Origin: Streptomyces camelliae
GTDB taxonomy: Bacteria > Actinomycetota > Actinomycetes > Streptomycetales > Streptomycetaceae
Assembly: GCF_027625935.1 (NCBI RefSeq)
Contig: NZ_CP115300.1
Coordinates: 1,736,001 to 1,800,000 of the forward strand
Length of the DNA: 64,000 nucleotides
Direction: 5' to 3'
The position numbers were made by a program, and so were the translations under genes. Below are positions 25,016 to 33,370 of this stretch, one piece after another. Under the pieces are notes generated by a model, which was given only the letters and a program-made list of their open reading frames with translations, was not told the DNA's origin and searched no databases. How positions within the stretch are numbered: the first letter of the stretch is position 1; each line of letters starts with the position of its first letter.

Positions 25016-26221
25016 ATGGCCCGTCTCGCCCAGACCGCCGGTCTGACCGACGTCCAGCAGGAGATCCTCTCCACCGTCCGGGACTTTGTCGACAAGGAGA
25101 TCATTCCTGTCGCGACCGAGCTGGAGCACCGCGACGAGTACCCGCAGCAGATTGTCGACGGCCTGAAGGAACTCGGCCTGTTCGGTCTGATGATCCCCGA
25201 GGAGTACGGCGGCCTGGGCGAGTCGCTGCTCACCTACGCGCTGTGCGTGGAGGAGATCGCCCGCGGCTGGATGTCGGTGTCCGGCATCATCAACACCCAC
25301 TTCATCGTCGCGTACATGCTCAAGCAGCACGGCACCCAGGAGCAGAAGGACCACTTCCTGCCCCGCATGGCCGCCGGCGACATCCGCGGCGCCTTCTCGA
25401 TGTCGGAGCCGGGCCTGGGCTCCGATGTGTCGGCGATCACGTCGAAGGCGGTCAGGGACGGCGACGAGTACGTCCTGAACGGCCAGAAGATGTGGCTGAC
25501 GAACGGCGGCACGTCGTCCCTGGTGGCCGTGCTCGTCCGCAGCGACGAGGGCCACCCCGAGGGCACGGCGCCGCACAAGTCGATGACGACCTTCCTGATC
25601 GAGAAGGAGCCGGGCTTCGGCGAGGTCCGCCCGGGCCTCACCATCCCCGGCAAGATCGAGAAGATGGGCTACAAGGGCGTCGACACCACCGAGCTGATCA
25701 TGGACGGCCTGCGGCTGCCGGCCGACCGGGTGCTCGGCGGGGTCACCGGCCGCGGTTTTTACCAGATGATGGACGGCGTCGAGGTCGGCCGGGTGAACGT
25801 GGCGGCGCGTGGCTGTGGCGTCGCCCAGCGTGCCTTCGAGCTCGGCGTGAGCTACGCCCAGCAGCGGCACACCTTCGGCAAGCCGATCGCCCAGCACCAG
25901 GCCATCCAGTTCAAGCTGGCGGAGATGGCAACCAAGGTCGAGGCCGCCCATGCGATGATGGTCAACGCCGCGCGCAAGAAGGACTCCGGGGAGCGAAACG
26001 ACCTGGAGGCCGGGATGGCGAAGTACCTCGCCTCCGAGTACTGCAAGGAGGTCGTGGAGGACGCCTTCCGGATCCACGGCGGCTACGGCTTCTCCAAGGA
26101 GTACGAGATCGAGCGCCTGTACCGCGAGGCACCGATGCTGCTCATCGGTGAAGGTACCGCCGAGATCCAGAAAATGATCATCGGCCGCAGACTGCTCGAA
26201 GAGTATCGATTCCAGGGCTGA
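25016..26221 (+). CDS. mcd: Methylsuccinyl-CoA dehydrogenase (acyl-CoA dehydrogenase family)
   Basis: 401-residue FAD acyl-CoA dehydrogenase oxidising (2S)-methylsuccinyl-CoA to mesaconyl-CoA, assigned by operon position. FAD/substrate motifs AFSMSEPGLGSDVSAI and MWLTNGG are clear, and the C-terminal catalytic-Glu segment IGEGTAEIQKMIIGRRLL is intact. The Rhodobacter enzyme is longer (about 550 aa) with an N-terminal extension; this one has the ordinary length. It is last in the ccr operon, with a long hairpin at 26231-26269 immediately after. Confidence 0.9.
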   Translation: MARLAQTAGLTDVQQEILSTVRDFVDKEIIPVATELEHRDEYPQQIVDGLKELGLFGLMIPEEYGGLGESLLTYALCVEEIARGWMSVSGIINTHFIVAYMLKQHGTQEQKDHFLPRMAAGDIRGAFSMSEPGLGSDVSAITSKAVRDGDEYVLNGQKMWLTNGGTSSLVAVLVRSDEGHPEGTAPHKSMTTFLIEKEPGFGEVRPGLTIPGKIEKMGYKGVDTTELIMDGLRLPADRVLGGVTGRGFYQMMDGVEVGRVNVAARGCGVAQRAFELGVSYAQQRHTFGKPIAQHQAIQFKLAEMATKVEAAHAMMVNAARKKDSGERNDLEAGMAKYLASEYCKEVVEDAFRIHGGYGFSKEYEIERLYREAPMLLIGEGTAEIQKMIIGRRLLEEYRFQG

Positions 26222-26230
26222 TTGTCCGGG

Positions 26231-26269
26231 TACGGGGTGTTTTCTTCGAGAAGAAGATCACACCCCGTA
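26231..26269 (+). terminator. Bipartite hairpin after mcd
   Basis: Outer arms TACGGGGTGT / ACACCCCGTA and inner arms TTCTTC-GA-GAAGAA form one long hairpin 9 bases after the mcd stop, separating it from psd. There is no U-tract, so termination or mRNA 3'-end protection is inferred. Confidence 0.6.
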
Positions 26270-26313
26270 GACATTGTTCAACCGGTCTTCGGCCGCCGAC
26301 TCGGCTTCCTGGC

Positions 26314-26344
26314 TTGCCCAGTTACGGCCCGCGACCGGTACGAT
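26314..26344 (+). promoter_or_regulatory. Candidate psd-pssA promoter
   Basis: TTGCCC (26314-26319) and TACGAT (26339-26344) with a 19-base spacer, 59 bases before the psd start. Consistent with an HrdB-type promoter; moderate match only. Confidence 0.35.
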
Positions 26345-26402
26345 CCCGGGAAAGCCGCCGTCCCCCGTTACAGCGCGGCATCATCCGCTACGAAGGTCAT
26401 CC

Positions 26403-27059
26403 ATGCCCCACAGCCAAACCTCTGCACATCGAGACAGCCTGGCCGGCGTACGCCTCGCGCGCGGAGCATCGCCGTGGCTCCTCCCGACCGTCGCCACCGC
26501 AGCCCTCAGCCTGGCCCGTGCCCGCCGCTCGGGCGCCGCCAAGGCCGTCGCCGTACCCGCCACCGCGCTGGCGGCGGGCATGCTGTGGTTCTTCCGCGAC
26601 CCCGAGCGCGAGATCGCCACGGGCCGGGTCATCTCGCCCGCCGACGGTGTGGTCCAGAGCATCATGCCGTGGAAGGACGGGCGTACCCGCGTCGCGATCT
26701 TCATGAGCCCGCTCAACGTCCACGTCAACCGCGCGCCCCTGTCGGGCACGGTGACATCGGTCGAGCACATCCCCGGAGGCTTCGTTCCGGCCTTCAACAA
26801 GGAGAGCGAGAACAACGAGCGCGTAGTCTGGCATTTCGACACCGAACTCGGCGACATCGAGATGATCCAGATCGCCGGCGCGGTGGCCCGCCGCATCGTG
26901 CCCTACATCCCCGAGGGCACGAAGGTCGAGCAGGGCGACCGAATCGGTCTGATCCGCTTCGGCTCGCGTGTCGACCTCTACCTGCCCGAGGGTGTGGAGG
27001 TCGCGGTCGAGGTCGGACAGAAGACCGTGGCTGGGGTGACTCGCATTGACCGTGATTGA
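26403..27059 (+). CDS. psd: Phosphatidylserine decarboxylase
   Basis: 218-residue membrane-associated pyruvoyl enzyme making phosphatidylethanolamine from phosphatidylserine. It is the short (PSD-A-like) type: MLWFFRDPER, the SPADGVVQSI block, MSPLNVHVNRAPLSGTV, and the self-cleavage site Gly-Ser in LIRFGSRVDLYLP, where the Ser becomes the pyruvoyl group. ATG at 26403 is chosen because family similarity starts soon after; an upstream in-frame start at 26274 has no support. The gene overlaps pssA by 14 bases, coupling the two steps of PE synthesis. Confidence 0.93.
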   Translation: MPHSQTSAHRDSLAGVRLARGASPWLLPTVATAALSLARARRSGAAKAVAVPATALAAGMLWFFRDPEREIATGRVISPADGVVQSIMPWKDGRTRVAIFMSPLNVHVNRAPLSGTVTSVEHIPGGFVPAFNKESENNERVVWHFDTELGDIEMIQIAGAVARRIVPYIPEGTKVEQGDRIGLIRFGSRVDLYLPEGVEVAVEVGQKTVAGVTRIDRD

Positions 27060-27900
27060 TCCGGAGACCCAGGCGGGCTGGGTGCCCGAGGCCGACGAAG
27101 TGGACGAAGAGGAGGAGATGCCCCTCTCTCTGCGTCTGTCGATAGCGGACACCCTCACGCTCGGCAACGCCACGTGCGGCTTCATGGCGGTGTACTTCAC
27201 CACCACCGGCATTCTGATCCCGCACCTCACGGGCAGCCAGGAGTCCGGCATGGCCCGCCACAGCGCGGCCACGGCGGTCATCCTGATGCTCTGCGCGGCC
27301 GTCTTCGACCTGTTCGACGGACTGGTGGCCCGCAAGCTGCGCTCGTCCCCCATGGGCGCGGAGCTGGACAACCTGTCCGACCTGATCAGCTTCGGGCTCG
27401 CGCCCGCGTACTTCGTCCTCGTCTACGGCATGGTCGCCGACGACGCGCACCAGAGGATGGCGGCGCTGGGGGCGATCGTGGTGCTCCTGGCGGTCGTCCT
27501 GCGGCTGGCCCGCTTCTCCTGCGTGACGATGAAGGACGGCATGTTCCAGGGCATGCCGTCACCGTTCGGCGCGCTGACGGTCGTCTCGATCGTGCTGCTG
27601 GAGCTGCCCTTCGTGGCGACCCTGCTGGCGATCCTGGGCACCGCGTGGCTGATGGTGAGCCGCGTGGAGTACCCGAAGCCGAGGGGCCGCCTCGCCGGGG
27701 CCATGCTGTCCTGGATCGTCCTGTCGATGGGCCTCCTGGCCGCCTGGGCCTTCGACGCCCCGAGCGGTCAGCTGCTGCTCCAGACGGGCTGCGCGCTGCA
27801 GCTGGTCATGGGCGCGGTGATCCCGCTGTTCGCCACGGCCCGCCGGGTGAACAACTTCCGCGACAACCGACGCGAGGCACGGGCGGCCCAGCTGCCCTGA
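27046..27900 (+). CDS. pssA: CDP-diacylglycerol-serine O-phosphatidyltransferase
   Basis: 284-residue integral membrane CDP-alcohol phosphotransferase making phosphatidylserine. The signature DG-x2-AR-x8-G-x3-D-x3-D is present in FDGLVARKLRSS and MGAELDNLSDL (about residues 87-110), with about six hydrophobic helices around it. TTG at 27046 is the likely start; GTG at 27052 is possible. Both overlap the psd stop (27057-27059). A strong terminator follows at 27918. Confidence 0.92.
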   Translation: MTVIDPETQAGWVPEADEVDEEEEMPLSLRLSIADTLTLGNATCGFMAVYFTTTGILIPHLTGSQESGMARHSAATAVILMLCAAVFDLFDGLVARKLRSSPMGAELDNLSDLISFGLAPAYFVLVYGMVADDAHQRMAALGAIVVLLAVVLRLARFSCVTMKDGMFQGMPSPFGALTVVSIVLLELPFVATLLAILGTAWLMVSRVEYPKPRGRLAGAMLSWIVLSMGLLAAWAFDAPSGQLLLQTGCALQLVMGAVIPLFATARRVNNFRDNRREARAAQLP

Positions 27901-27917
27901 CCCTCGTCTCAGCACTG

Positions 27918-27961
27918 ACGGGTGTGGCCCGAGCCCTTGCGGCTCGGGCCACACCCGTTTC
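27918..27961 (+). terminator. Strong rho-independent terminator after pssA
   Basis: 17-bp perfect stem starting ACGGGTGTGGCCCGAGC with loop CCTTGCG and its complement, followed by TTT. It begins 18 bases after the pssA stop. Confidence 0.92.
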
Positions 27962-27988
27962 GCGTTCAAGAGCTGCCCCCGATTGCCC

Positions 27989-28002
27989 GTTGAGTAGTCA
28001 AC
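27989..28002. promoter_or_regulatory. MarR-type inverted repeat upstream of the alpha/beta hydrolase
   Basis: GTTGA-GTAG-TCAAC, overlapping a second dyad GTAGT-CA-ACTAC (27994-28005). The TTGA-N4-TCAA core is the usual MarR-family operator form. It lies 125 bases before the hydrolase start, in the only AT-richer patch of the region. Confidence 0.5.
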
Positions 28003-28126
28003 TACGGCTGTTCTCCGCCGAGTTGCGGCGGTCTGGCCGGGGGAGCACGGTGGACTCAAGGGGGTTGTCAGGGGCATATGCCCCACTCTGGGGGTTTCTC
28101 TCACGCAACCCGATGGGAGGACGCTC

Positions 28127-29374
28127 ATGTCCGCCATCACCATCACGGACCGCAGTATCCCGTTCACCTCGACCATCCCGGCCAACGCCACCCAGCAGGT
28201 GCGCCTGTTCGTGCGGGAGTACGACGGCACCCGGCCCGGCCAGGAGCGCAGGCCGGTGCTGATGCTCCACGGCAGAAGCGCGCCGGCGGCCGCGTCGTTC
28301 GACCTCGTGCTGCCCCGCGATTTCGGCGACGGCGGCCCCGAGGACCGCTACAGCTGGGCGCGGTACCTGGCCGGCGCGGGCTACGACGTGTTCATCATGG
28401 ACATCCAGGGCAACGGACAGTCCACCCGCCCGGCGGTGATGGACGTACCGTGCAACGCCAATCCCGCCCAGCAGCTGCCGGTCCTGGTTCCCAACCCGCT
28501 CCCGCAGCCGTGCACCCCTCGCTACGACCGCCAGCTGGGCAACTCCGAGAGCGAGTGGGCGGAGCTGACCGCCGTGGTCCGGTTGATCAGGGGGCTGTCC
28601 GCGGACCGGGACAAGCCGATCGAGTGCATCGGCTGGTCCGCGGCCGCGTTCGTGCTGGGGCCCTATACCCTCCAGCACCCGGCCGACGTCGCCCACCTCA
28701 TCCTCCTGGCCCCGATCTTCCCGCCTCAGGGCCGCTGGTCCACACATATCGAGGACCCCTTCGGCCGCCCGCCCGAGGCGCCGACGATGCCCGTGTCCCA
28801 GCCGCCCAAGCTGTTCGGCTTCCCGCTGAACGTCGGCAGCAAGTCCGGCTTCGCGTCCTCGTGGGACATCGAGCAGGGCGTCCCCGAGCAGCGGGAACCG
28901 GGCATGACCGACCAGGTGTGGGAGGCGATGATCGCCACCGACGACGTCGGCCTGAAATGGGGCCGCCCCTCGGATCCGCACGGACCGCCCGAGGGCGTGC
29001 TGCGCTTCCGGAACAGCTACTGGTGGGGCTGGAACGACGAGACGGTCCCGCTGACGGACGACTCGGGCACGCCCGTGCTCGGCGGCCGGGTGCCCGTGCT
29101 CATCCTCTACGGCGCCCACGACACGCAGGCCAACAACTCGCCCGCGCTGCCACCGGTCGCGCACTTCTCGGTCCCGGACCTCTACCAGGCCATCGCCGGG
29201 CGCGAGAAACTCATGTTCCGCTACGCCGATGCCGGGCACATGATGGCCTGGGAACGCCCGGCCAAGTTCCTGCACCACATGTCACGCCAGTGGCTGGACG
29301 AGGGCAAGGTGGAGGGTCTCACCACCGGGAGCTACCTCCGGGACGCCAACGGTGTGATCACTCCCGTGCACTAG
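28127..29374 (+). CDS. Alpha/beta-fold hydrolase
   Basis: 415-residue hydrolase without a signal peptide. RPVLMLHGRSAPAAA gives the oxyanion region, CIGWSAAAFVLGPY the nucleophile elbow (Ser in GWSAA), VPVLILYGAHDTQ the acid, and DAGHMMAWERPAKFL the catalytic His. The nucleophile elbow is G-W-S-A-A rather than G-x-S-x-G, as in some esterases. A 100-residue insert between strand 6 and the His could form a lid. Substrate is unknown. ATG at 28127 has GGGAGGACGC upstream. It is a single gene flanked by terminator-like DNA. Confidence 0.85.
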   Translation: MSAITITDRSIPFTSTIPANATQQVRLFVREYDGTRPGQERRPVLMLHGRSAPAAASFDLVLPRDFGDGGPEDRYSWARYLAGAGYDVFIMDIQGNGQSTRPAVMDVPCNANPAQQLPVLVPNPLPQPCTPRYDRQLGNSESEWAELTAVVRLIRGLSADRDKPIECIGWSAAAFVLGPYTLQHPADVAHLILLAPIFPPQGRWSTHIEDPFGRPPEAPTMPVSQPPKLFGFPLNVGSKSGFASSWDIEQGVPEQREPGMTDQVWEAMIATDDVGLKWGRPSDPHGPPEGVLRFRNSYWWGWNDETVPLTDDSGTPVLGGRVPVLILYGAHDTQANNSPALPPVAHFSVPDLYQAIAGREKLMFRYADAGHMMAWERPAKFLHHMSRQWLDEGKVEGLTTGSYLRDANGVITPVH

Positions 29375-29432
29375 CCGCCGGCCGGGCGGACACCTCGCCC
29401 GCCCGCCGTCCGGCTCCGGCTCCGGCTCCGGC

Positions 29433-30584
29433 TCAGACCAGCCAGTCCGCAGCGATCCGCTCCGCCACGTCCGCCAGGATCGGCCCCGCCTCCGCGATGC
29501 ACCGCGCCACGTCCGGCTCGACCGAGGTGAGCGGATACGCCTGCCCGATCCCGGCCCGCTCCAGCGCCTCCTCGGGCAGCGCGAGCCGCCCGCACACCGC
29601 CACGACCTCCTTGCCCGCGGCCCGCGCCGCCGCGGCGACCCCCGCCGGTGCCTTGCCGTGCAGCGTCTGCTCGTCCAGCGAGCCCTCACCGGTGATCACC
29701 AGCGAGGCCCGCGCCAGCGCGGGCGCGAAGCCGAGGACGTCCAGCATGACCTCGATGCCGGGGCGGAAGCGGGCACCCAGCAGCAGGGCGCCGTACCCGA
29801 TGCCGCCCGCGGCGCCCGCGCCCGGCGCCGCCGCGTACTCGGCGGCCCGCGGCCCCACGGCCGCCTCCAGCACCTTCGCGAAGTGCCCGAGCGCCGCGTC
29901 CAGGGCCGCCACATCGTCCGGCGAGGCGCCCTTCTGCGGGCCGTAGACGGCAGGCGCGCCCTTCGGGCCGGTCAGCGGGTTGTCGACGTCGCTCGCGAGG
30001 ACGAGTTCGACCGAGGACAGCCGCGGGTCCAGACCGGACAGGTCGGCGCGGGCCAGGTCGGCCAGGCCCCCGCCGCCCGGCGCCACCGGCTCGCCGTCCT
30101 CGCCCAGGAACCGGGCGCCCAGCGCCGCCAGCATCCCGGCGCCGCCGTCCGTCGTGGCGCTGCCGCCGACGCCGAACACGATCGTCCGCGCGCCCGCGTC
30201 CAGCGCGGCCCGCAGCAGCTCTCCGGAGCCGTACGTCGAGGCGGTCAGGGGCGCGAAGACACCGGCCGGGAGGCGCTGCAGACCGCTCGCCTCCGCCATC
30301 TCCACGACCGCGGTGTCCCCGCGCAGCGCGAACGCGGCCGTCACCTCCTGGCCCAGCGGCCCGGCGACCCGCACCTCACGGCGCTCGAAACCGGCCGCGA
30401 CCGCCGCGTCCACCGTCCCGTCGCCGCCGTCGGCCACCGGCAGCGCCTCGACCGGAAGGTCCGGCACGACCCGGCGCAGCCCGGCCGTCACCCGCTCGGC
30501 GACCTGCACGGCCGTCAGCGAGCCCTTGAACTTGTCCGCGGCGATGAGCACCCGACGGGTCTCGTCCGCTGCAGCGTGAGCCAC
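29433..30584 (-). CDS. Glycerate kinase (GlxK/GarK type)
   Basis: 383-residue kinase phosphorylating D-glycerate (usually to 2-phosphoglycerate). Family blocks are IAADKFKGSLTAVQVAERV at the N-terminus, DGGDGTVDAAVAAG, and GVGGSATTDGGAGMLAALGA (about 142-161) for nucleotide/substrate binding. GTG start at 30582-30584 with AGGGGAAAG upstream. Four CGGCTC/CCGGCT hexamer repeats (29410-29433) run up to its stop codon, apparently simple-sequence slippage. It could handle glyoxylate-derived glycerate, and glyoxylate is a product of the Mcl reaction, but that link is inference. Confidence 0.92.
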   Translation of the reverse strand: MAHAAADETRRVLIAADKFKGSLTAVQVAERVTAGLRRVVPDLPVEALPVADGGDGTVDAAVAAGFERREVRVAGPLGQEVTAAFALRGDTAVVEMAEASGLQRLPAGVFAPLTASTYGSGELLRAALDAGARTIVFGVGGSATTDGGAGMLAALGARFLGEDGEPVAPGGGGLADLARADLSGLDPRLSSVELVLASDVDNPLTGPKGAPAVYGPQKGASPDDVAALDAALGHFAKVLEAAVGPRAAEYAAAPGAGAAGGIGYGALLLGARFRPGIEVMLDVLGFAPALARASLVITGEGSLDEQTLHGKAPAGVAAAARAAGKEVVAVCGRLALPEEALERAGIGQAYPLTSVEPDVARCIAEAGPILADVAERIAADWLV

Positions 30585-30734
30585 CTTGCTTTCCCCTTGC
30601 TCTCCGGGCCCCGCGCACGTCAGGGCCAGTCGCGCCGCTGCGACCTTAACCTCAGCGGGCCCCCGCCGTCATGCCCCGACCGAAGGCTGGGAACCGGCTG
30701 GGAACACTCCGGGGAAAACGGGTACACCCCAGCC

Positions 30735-31826
30735 ATGACCACCCAGCCCACCGCGGCCCCCCGGCGCACCGGGCCCGACCTCGCCGACCGCATCCACGGC
30801 GGCTGGCTCGGCCGGATCGCGGGCAACATGCTCGGCAAGCCGGTCGAACAGGGCGAGGTGTGGACCCGCGACCGCATCGACCGCTATCTGGAGCGGGCCG
30901 GGGCGCTGCCGCTCACCGGCTATCTGCCCGAGCCCGCCGACCCGGCCGACCGTGCCGTGCTGCGCCCGGAGTGGCGGGCGTGCGTGCGCGGCCGGATCCA
31001 CGGCAGCTGCCGGGACGACGACGTGGACTACGCGATCCTCGGCCTGGACCTGCTGGAGACCCACGGCTTCGGCTTCAGCACCGAGCAGGTCGGCGACCTG
31101 TGGCTGCTGCGGCTGCCGTACCTGCAGACCTTCACCGCGGAGCGGGCGGCGTACCGCAATCTCGTCGGCGGGCTCAGACCGCCGCTGACGGCGACGCACC
31201 ACAACCCCCACCAGGAGTGGATCGGGGCGCTGATCCGCGCCGACGTCTACGGCTGGACCTGCCCCGGCGACCCGGTGCGTGCCGCCGGGCTGGCCCGCCG
31301 GGACGCGGTGCTGTCGCACACCGGGAACGGCGTCTACGGCGCGATGTGGGCGGCCGCGCTGATCGCGGCGGCGTTCACCGCGCCGACGGTGCGGGAGGCG
31401 CTGGAGAGCGGGCTCGGGGTGATCCCGGCGGGCAGCCGGCTCGCCCGGACCGTACGGCGGGTCGCGGCACTGCACGAGTCGGGGCTGCCCTGGGAGGAGA
31501 CCCTGACCGTGATGTCCGGGGAGACCGCCGGGCTGGGCTGGATCCACACGGTCCCCAACGCCGCCGTCCTGACCGCCGGGCTGCTCTACGGCGACGACGA
31601 CTTCACCCGGACCCTCGCCCTGACCGTGCGCGGCGGCCTGGACACCGACTCCACCGGGGCGGCCGCCGGCTCGGTGGCCGGGGTCCGCACCGGCGCGGCC
31701 GGGATCCCCGCCCAGTGGACGGAGCCGCTTGAGGACACGGTCCGCAGCGCGGTGTCCGGCTTCGACGGCGTACGGATCAGTGCGCTGGCCGAACGCACCC
31801 TGCGCCTGGTGACGGCCGGGCCCTAG
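30735..31826 (+). CDS. ADP-ribosylglycohydrolase family protein
   Basis: 363-residue all-helical hydrolase of the DraG/ARH family, which removes ADP-ribose from proteins or other acceptors using two Mg ions. RIHGGWLGRIAGNMLGKPVE is the N-terminal family block, CRDDDVDYAILGLDLL provides the first metal Asp group and RGGLDTDSTGAAAGSVAG the second (GxDxDxxGA). ATG at 30735. The family's Thr-Asp-Asp triplet is replaced by R-D-D-D here, so target specificity may differ. It is first of three same-strand genes linked to ADP-ribose or NAD chemistry (Nudix 28 bases later, then Sir2). Confidence 0.9.
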   Translation: MTTQPTAAPRRTGPDLADRIHGGWLGRIAGNMLGKPVEQGEVWTRDRIDRYLERAGALPLTGYLPEPADPADRAVLRPEWRACVRGRIHGSCRDDDVDYAILGLDLLETHGFGFSTEQVGDLWLLRLPYLQTFTAERAAYRNLVGGLRPPLTATHHNPHQEWIGALIRADVYGWTCPGDPVRAAGLARRDAVLSHTGNGVYGAMWAAALIAAAFTAPTVREALESGLGVIPAGSRLARTVRRVAALHESGLPWEETLTVMSGETAGLGWIHTVPNAAVLTAGLLYGDDDFTRTLALTVRGGLDTDSTGAAAGSVAGVRTGAAGIPAQWTEPLEDTVRSAVSGFDGVRISALAERTLRLVTAGP

Positions 31827-31854
31827 CCGTGCGGCGGCTGGTTACCCTTCCTCA

Positions 31855-32358
31855 ATGACCACGACTTCGCAGACGCCTGACTTCGCCACGTACATCGCGA
31901 GCCTGCCCCGTGTCCTCGCCGGCGCCGCCGCGCTCTTCCGGGACGCCGAGGGGCGGGTGCTGCTGGTCGAGCCCAACTACCGCGAGGGCTGGGCGCTGCC
32001 GGGCGGCACCATCGAGTCCGACGACGGCGAGACCCCGCGCGAGGGCGCACGCCGGGAGACGCTGGAGGAGATCGGCCTCGACCGCGCGCTCGGCCGGCTG
32101 CTGACCGTGGACTGGGTGCGCGGCGAGGCCCACCCGCCGCTGGTGGCGTACCTGTACGACGGCGGAGTCCTCACGGAGTCCGATCTGACGGCCATCCGCC
32201 TGCAGGAGGAGGAGCTCCTGTCCTGGCGCCTGGTCCCGCGCGAGGAGATCACCGCCCACCTCCCCGGCGCCCTCGGCCGCCGTGTCCTTGCCGCCCTGGA
32301 CGTCCTCGCGGACGGCTCCGGCACCGCCGAGCTGGAGAACGGCCACCGGGTGGCCTGA
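31855..32358 (+). CDS. NUDIX hydrolase
   Basis: 167-residue Nudix pyrophosphohydrolase cleaving nucleoside diphosphate-X compounds. The Nudix box is REGARRETLEEIGLD with GGTIESDDGE just before; the G-to-E spacing is two residues longer than the textbook G-x5-E, while the RE-x2-EE-x-G core is intact. Substrate is unknown. ADP-ribose is an attractive guess because an ADP-ribosylglycohydrolase gene precedes it and a sirtuin follows. ATG at 31855. Confidence 0.88.
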   Translation: MTTTSQTPDFATYIASLPRVLAGAAALFRDAEGRVLLVEPNYREGWALPGGTIESDDGETPREGARRETLEEIGLDRALGRLLTVDWVRGEAHPPLVAYLYDGGVLTESDLTAIRLQEEELLSWRLVPREEITAHLPGALGRRVLAALDVLADGSGTAELENGHRVA

Positions 32359-32432
32359 CCGCCGCGAACAGGCCAGGGGCCGCCGACCGATATCCGCTCG
32401 CTCCGTCCGGGCGGGCGTCCTACTCTCGGCCC

Positions 32433-33170
32433 ATGAACAGGCCTCTCGTAGCCATACTCAGTGGCGCAGGTATCTCCACCGATTCCGGGATCCCTGACTA
32501 TCGCGGGCCGAACGGGCTGTGGCGGCGGGATCCGGAGGCCGAGAAGCTCGTCACCTACGAGTACTACATGGCCGACCCGGAGATCCGGCGGCGGTCCTGG
32601 CAGATGCGGCGCGAGAACCGCGCGCTGAAGGCCGAACCGAACGCCGCGCACCGGGCCGTCGCCGAGCTGGAGAAGTCCGGGATTCCGGTGCGGGTGATCA
32701 CGCAGAACGTGGACGGGCTGCACCAGCTGGCCGGCCTGTCCGCCCGCAAGGTGCTCGAACTGCACGGCAGTGCACGGAGCGTCGTGTGCACCACATGCCA
32801 TGCGCGCGGGCCGATGGAGGACGCCCTCGCCCGTGTCGAGGCCGGCGAGGAGGACCCGCCGTGCCTCGCGTGCGGGGGCATCCTGAAGTCGGCAACGGTG
32901 ATGTTCGGCGAGCGGCTCGACCCGGTGATCCTCGGCCAGGCCCTGTCGATCAGCAAGGCCTGCACCGTCTTCGTCGCCGTCGGCAGCAGCCTGCAGGTGC
33001 AGCCCGCCGCCGGGCTGGTCGGCGTCGCCGCCGATCACGGCGCCCGGCTGATCATCGTCAACGCCGAACCGACCCCGTACGACGACCTCGCCCACGAGGT
33101 CGTACGGGAGCCGATCGGCACCGCGCTGCCCCCGCGCTTGCGTGCCCTCGTCGCGGAGTCCGGCGGCTAG
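32433..33170 (+). CDS. Sir2-family NAD-dependent protein deacylase
   Basis: 245-residue sirtuin that removes acyl groups from lysines, releasing nicotinamide and O-acyl-ADP-ribose. AILSGAGISTDSGIPDYRG (NAD binding), TQNVDGLHQLAG (catalytic pocket), LHGS (active-site His), zinc cysteines C-x2-C in VCTTCHA and CLACGG, and VGSSLQVQPAAGL are all intact, so it should be active. The complete zinc site and N-terminal motif fit a general deacetylase. O-acetyl-ADP-ribose made here could be processed by the macrodomain protein encoded at 46538-47047. Confidence 0.93.
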   Translation: MNRPLVAILSGAGISTDSGIPDYRGPNGLWRRDPEAEKLVTYEYYMADPEIRRRSWQMRRENRALKAEPNAAHRAVAELEKSGIPVRVITQNVDGLHQLAGLSARKVLELHGSARSVVCTTCHARGPMEDALARVEAGEEDPPCLACGGILKSATVMFGERLDPVILGQALSISKACTVFVAVGSSLQVQPAAGLVGVAADHGARLIIVNAEPTPYDDLAHEVVREPIGTALPPRLRALVAESGG

Positions 33171-33264
33171 GGGGTGTCGTCGAACTCCCGCCGTCCGCCC
33201 GGAGGGCGGGCCGCGCGGCCGCTGCGGAGCAGCTGATGTCGCTGTAGGTGCGTGCCGGTGCGGC

Positions 33265-33355
33265 GAGTGGGGGTCCCCCTGCTCGAAGAGCTTGGGGGAG
33301 CGTGCATGGCGTCGCGGGGCTGGGGGCACCTCCCGGCCGAAGGCTGGGGGAGGGA
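33265..33355. repeat. Two adjacent Streptomyces-type interspersed repeat units
   Basis: GAGTGGGGGTCCCCCTGCTC (33265-33284) with AAGAGCTTGGGGGAG, then GGGGGCACCTCCCGGCCGAA (33322-33341) with GGCTGGGGGAGGG. They form G/C-rich stem-loops in the otherwise empty gap between sir2 and ogt. The cores match the copy within the MFS gene at 10771-10814. Confidence 0.65.
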
Positions 33356-33370
33356 GTTCACCGACAGGGC

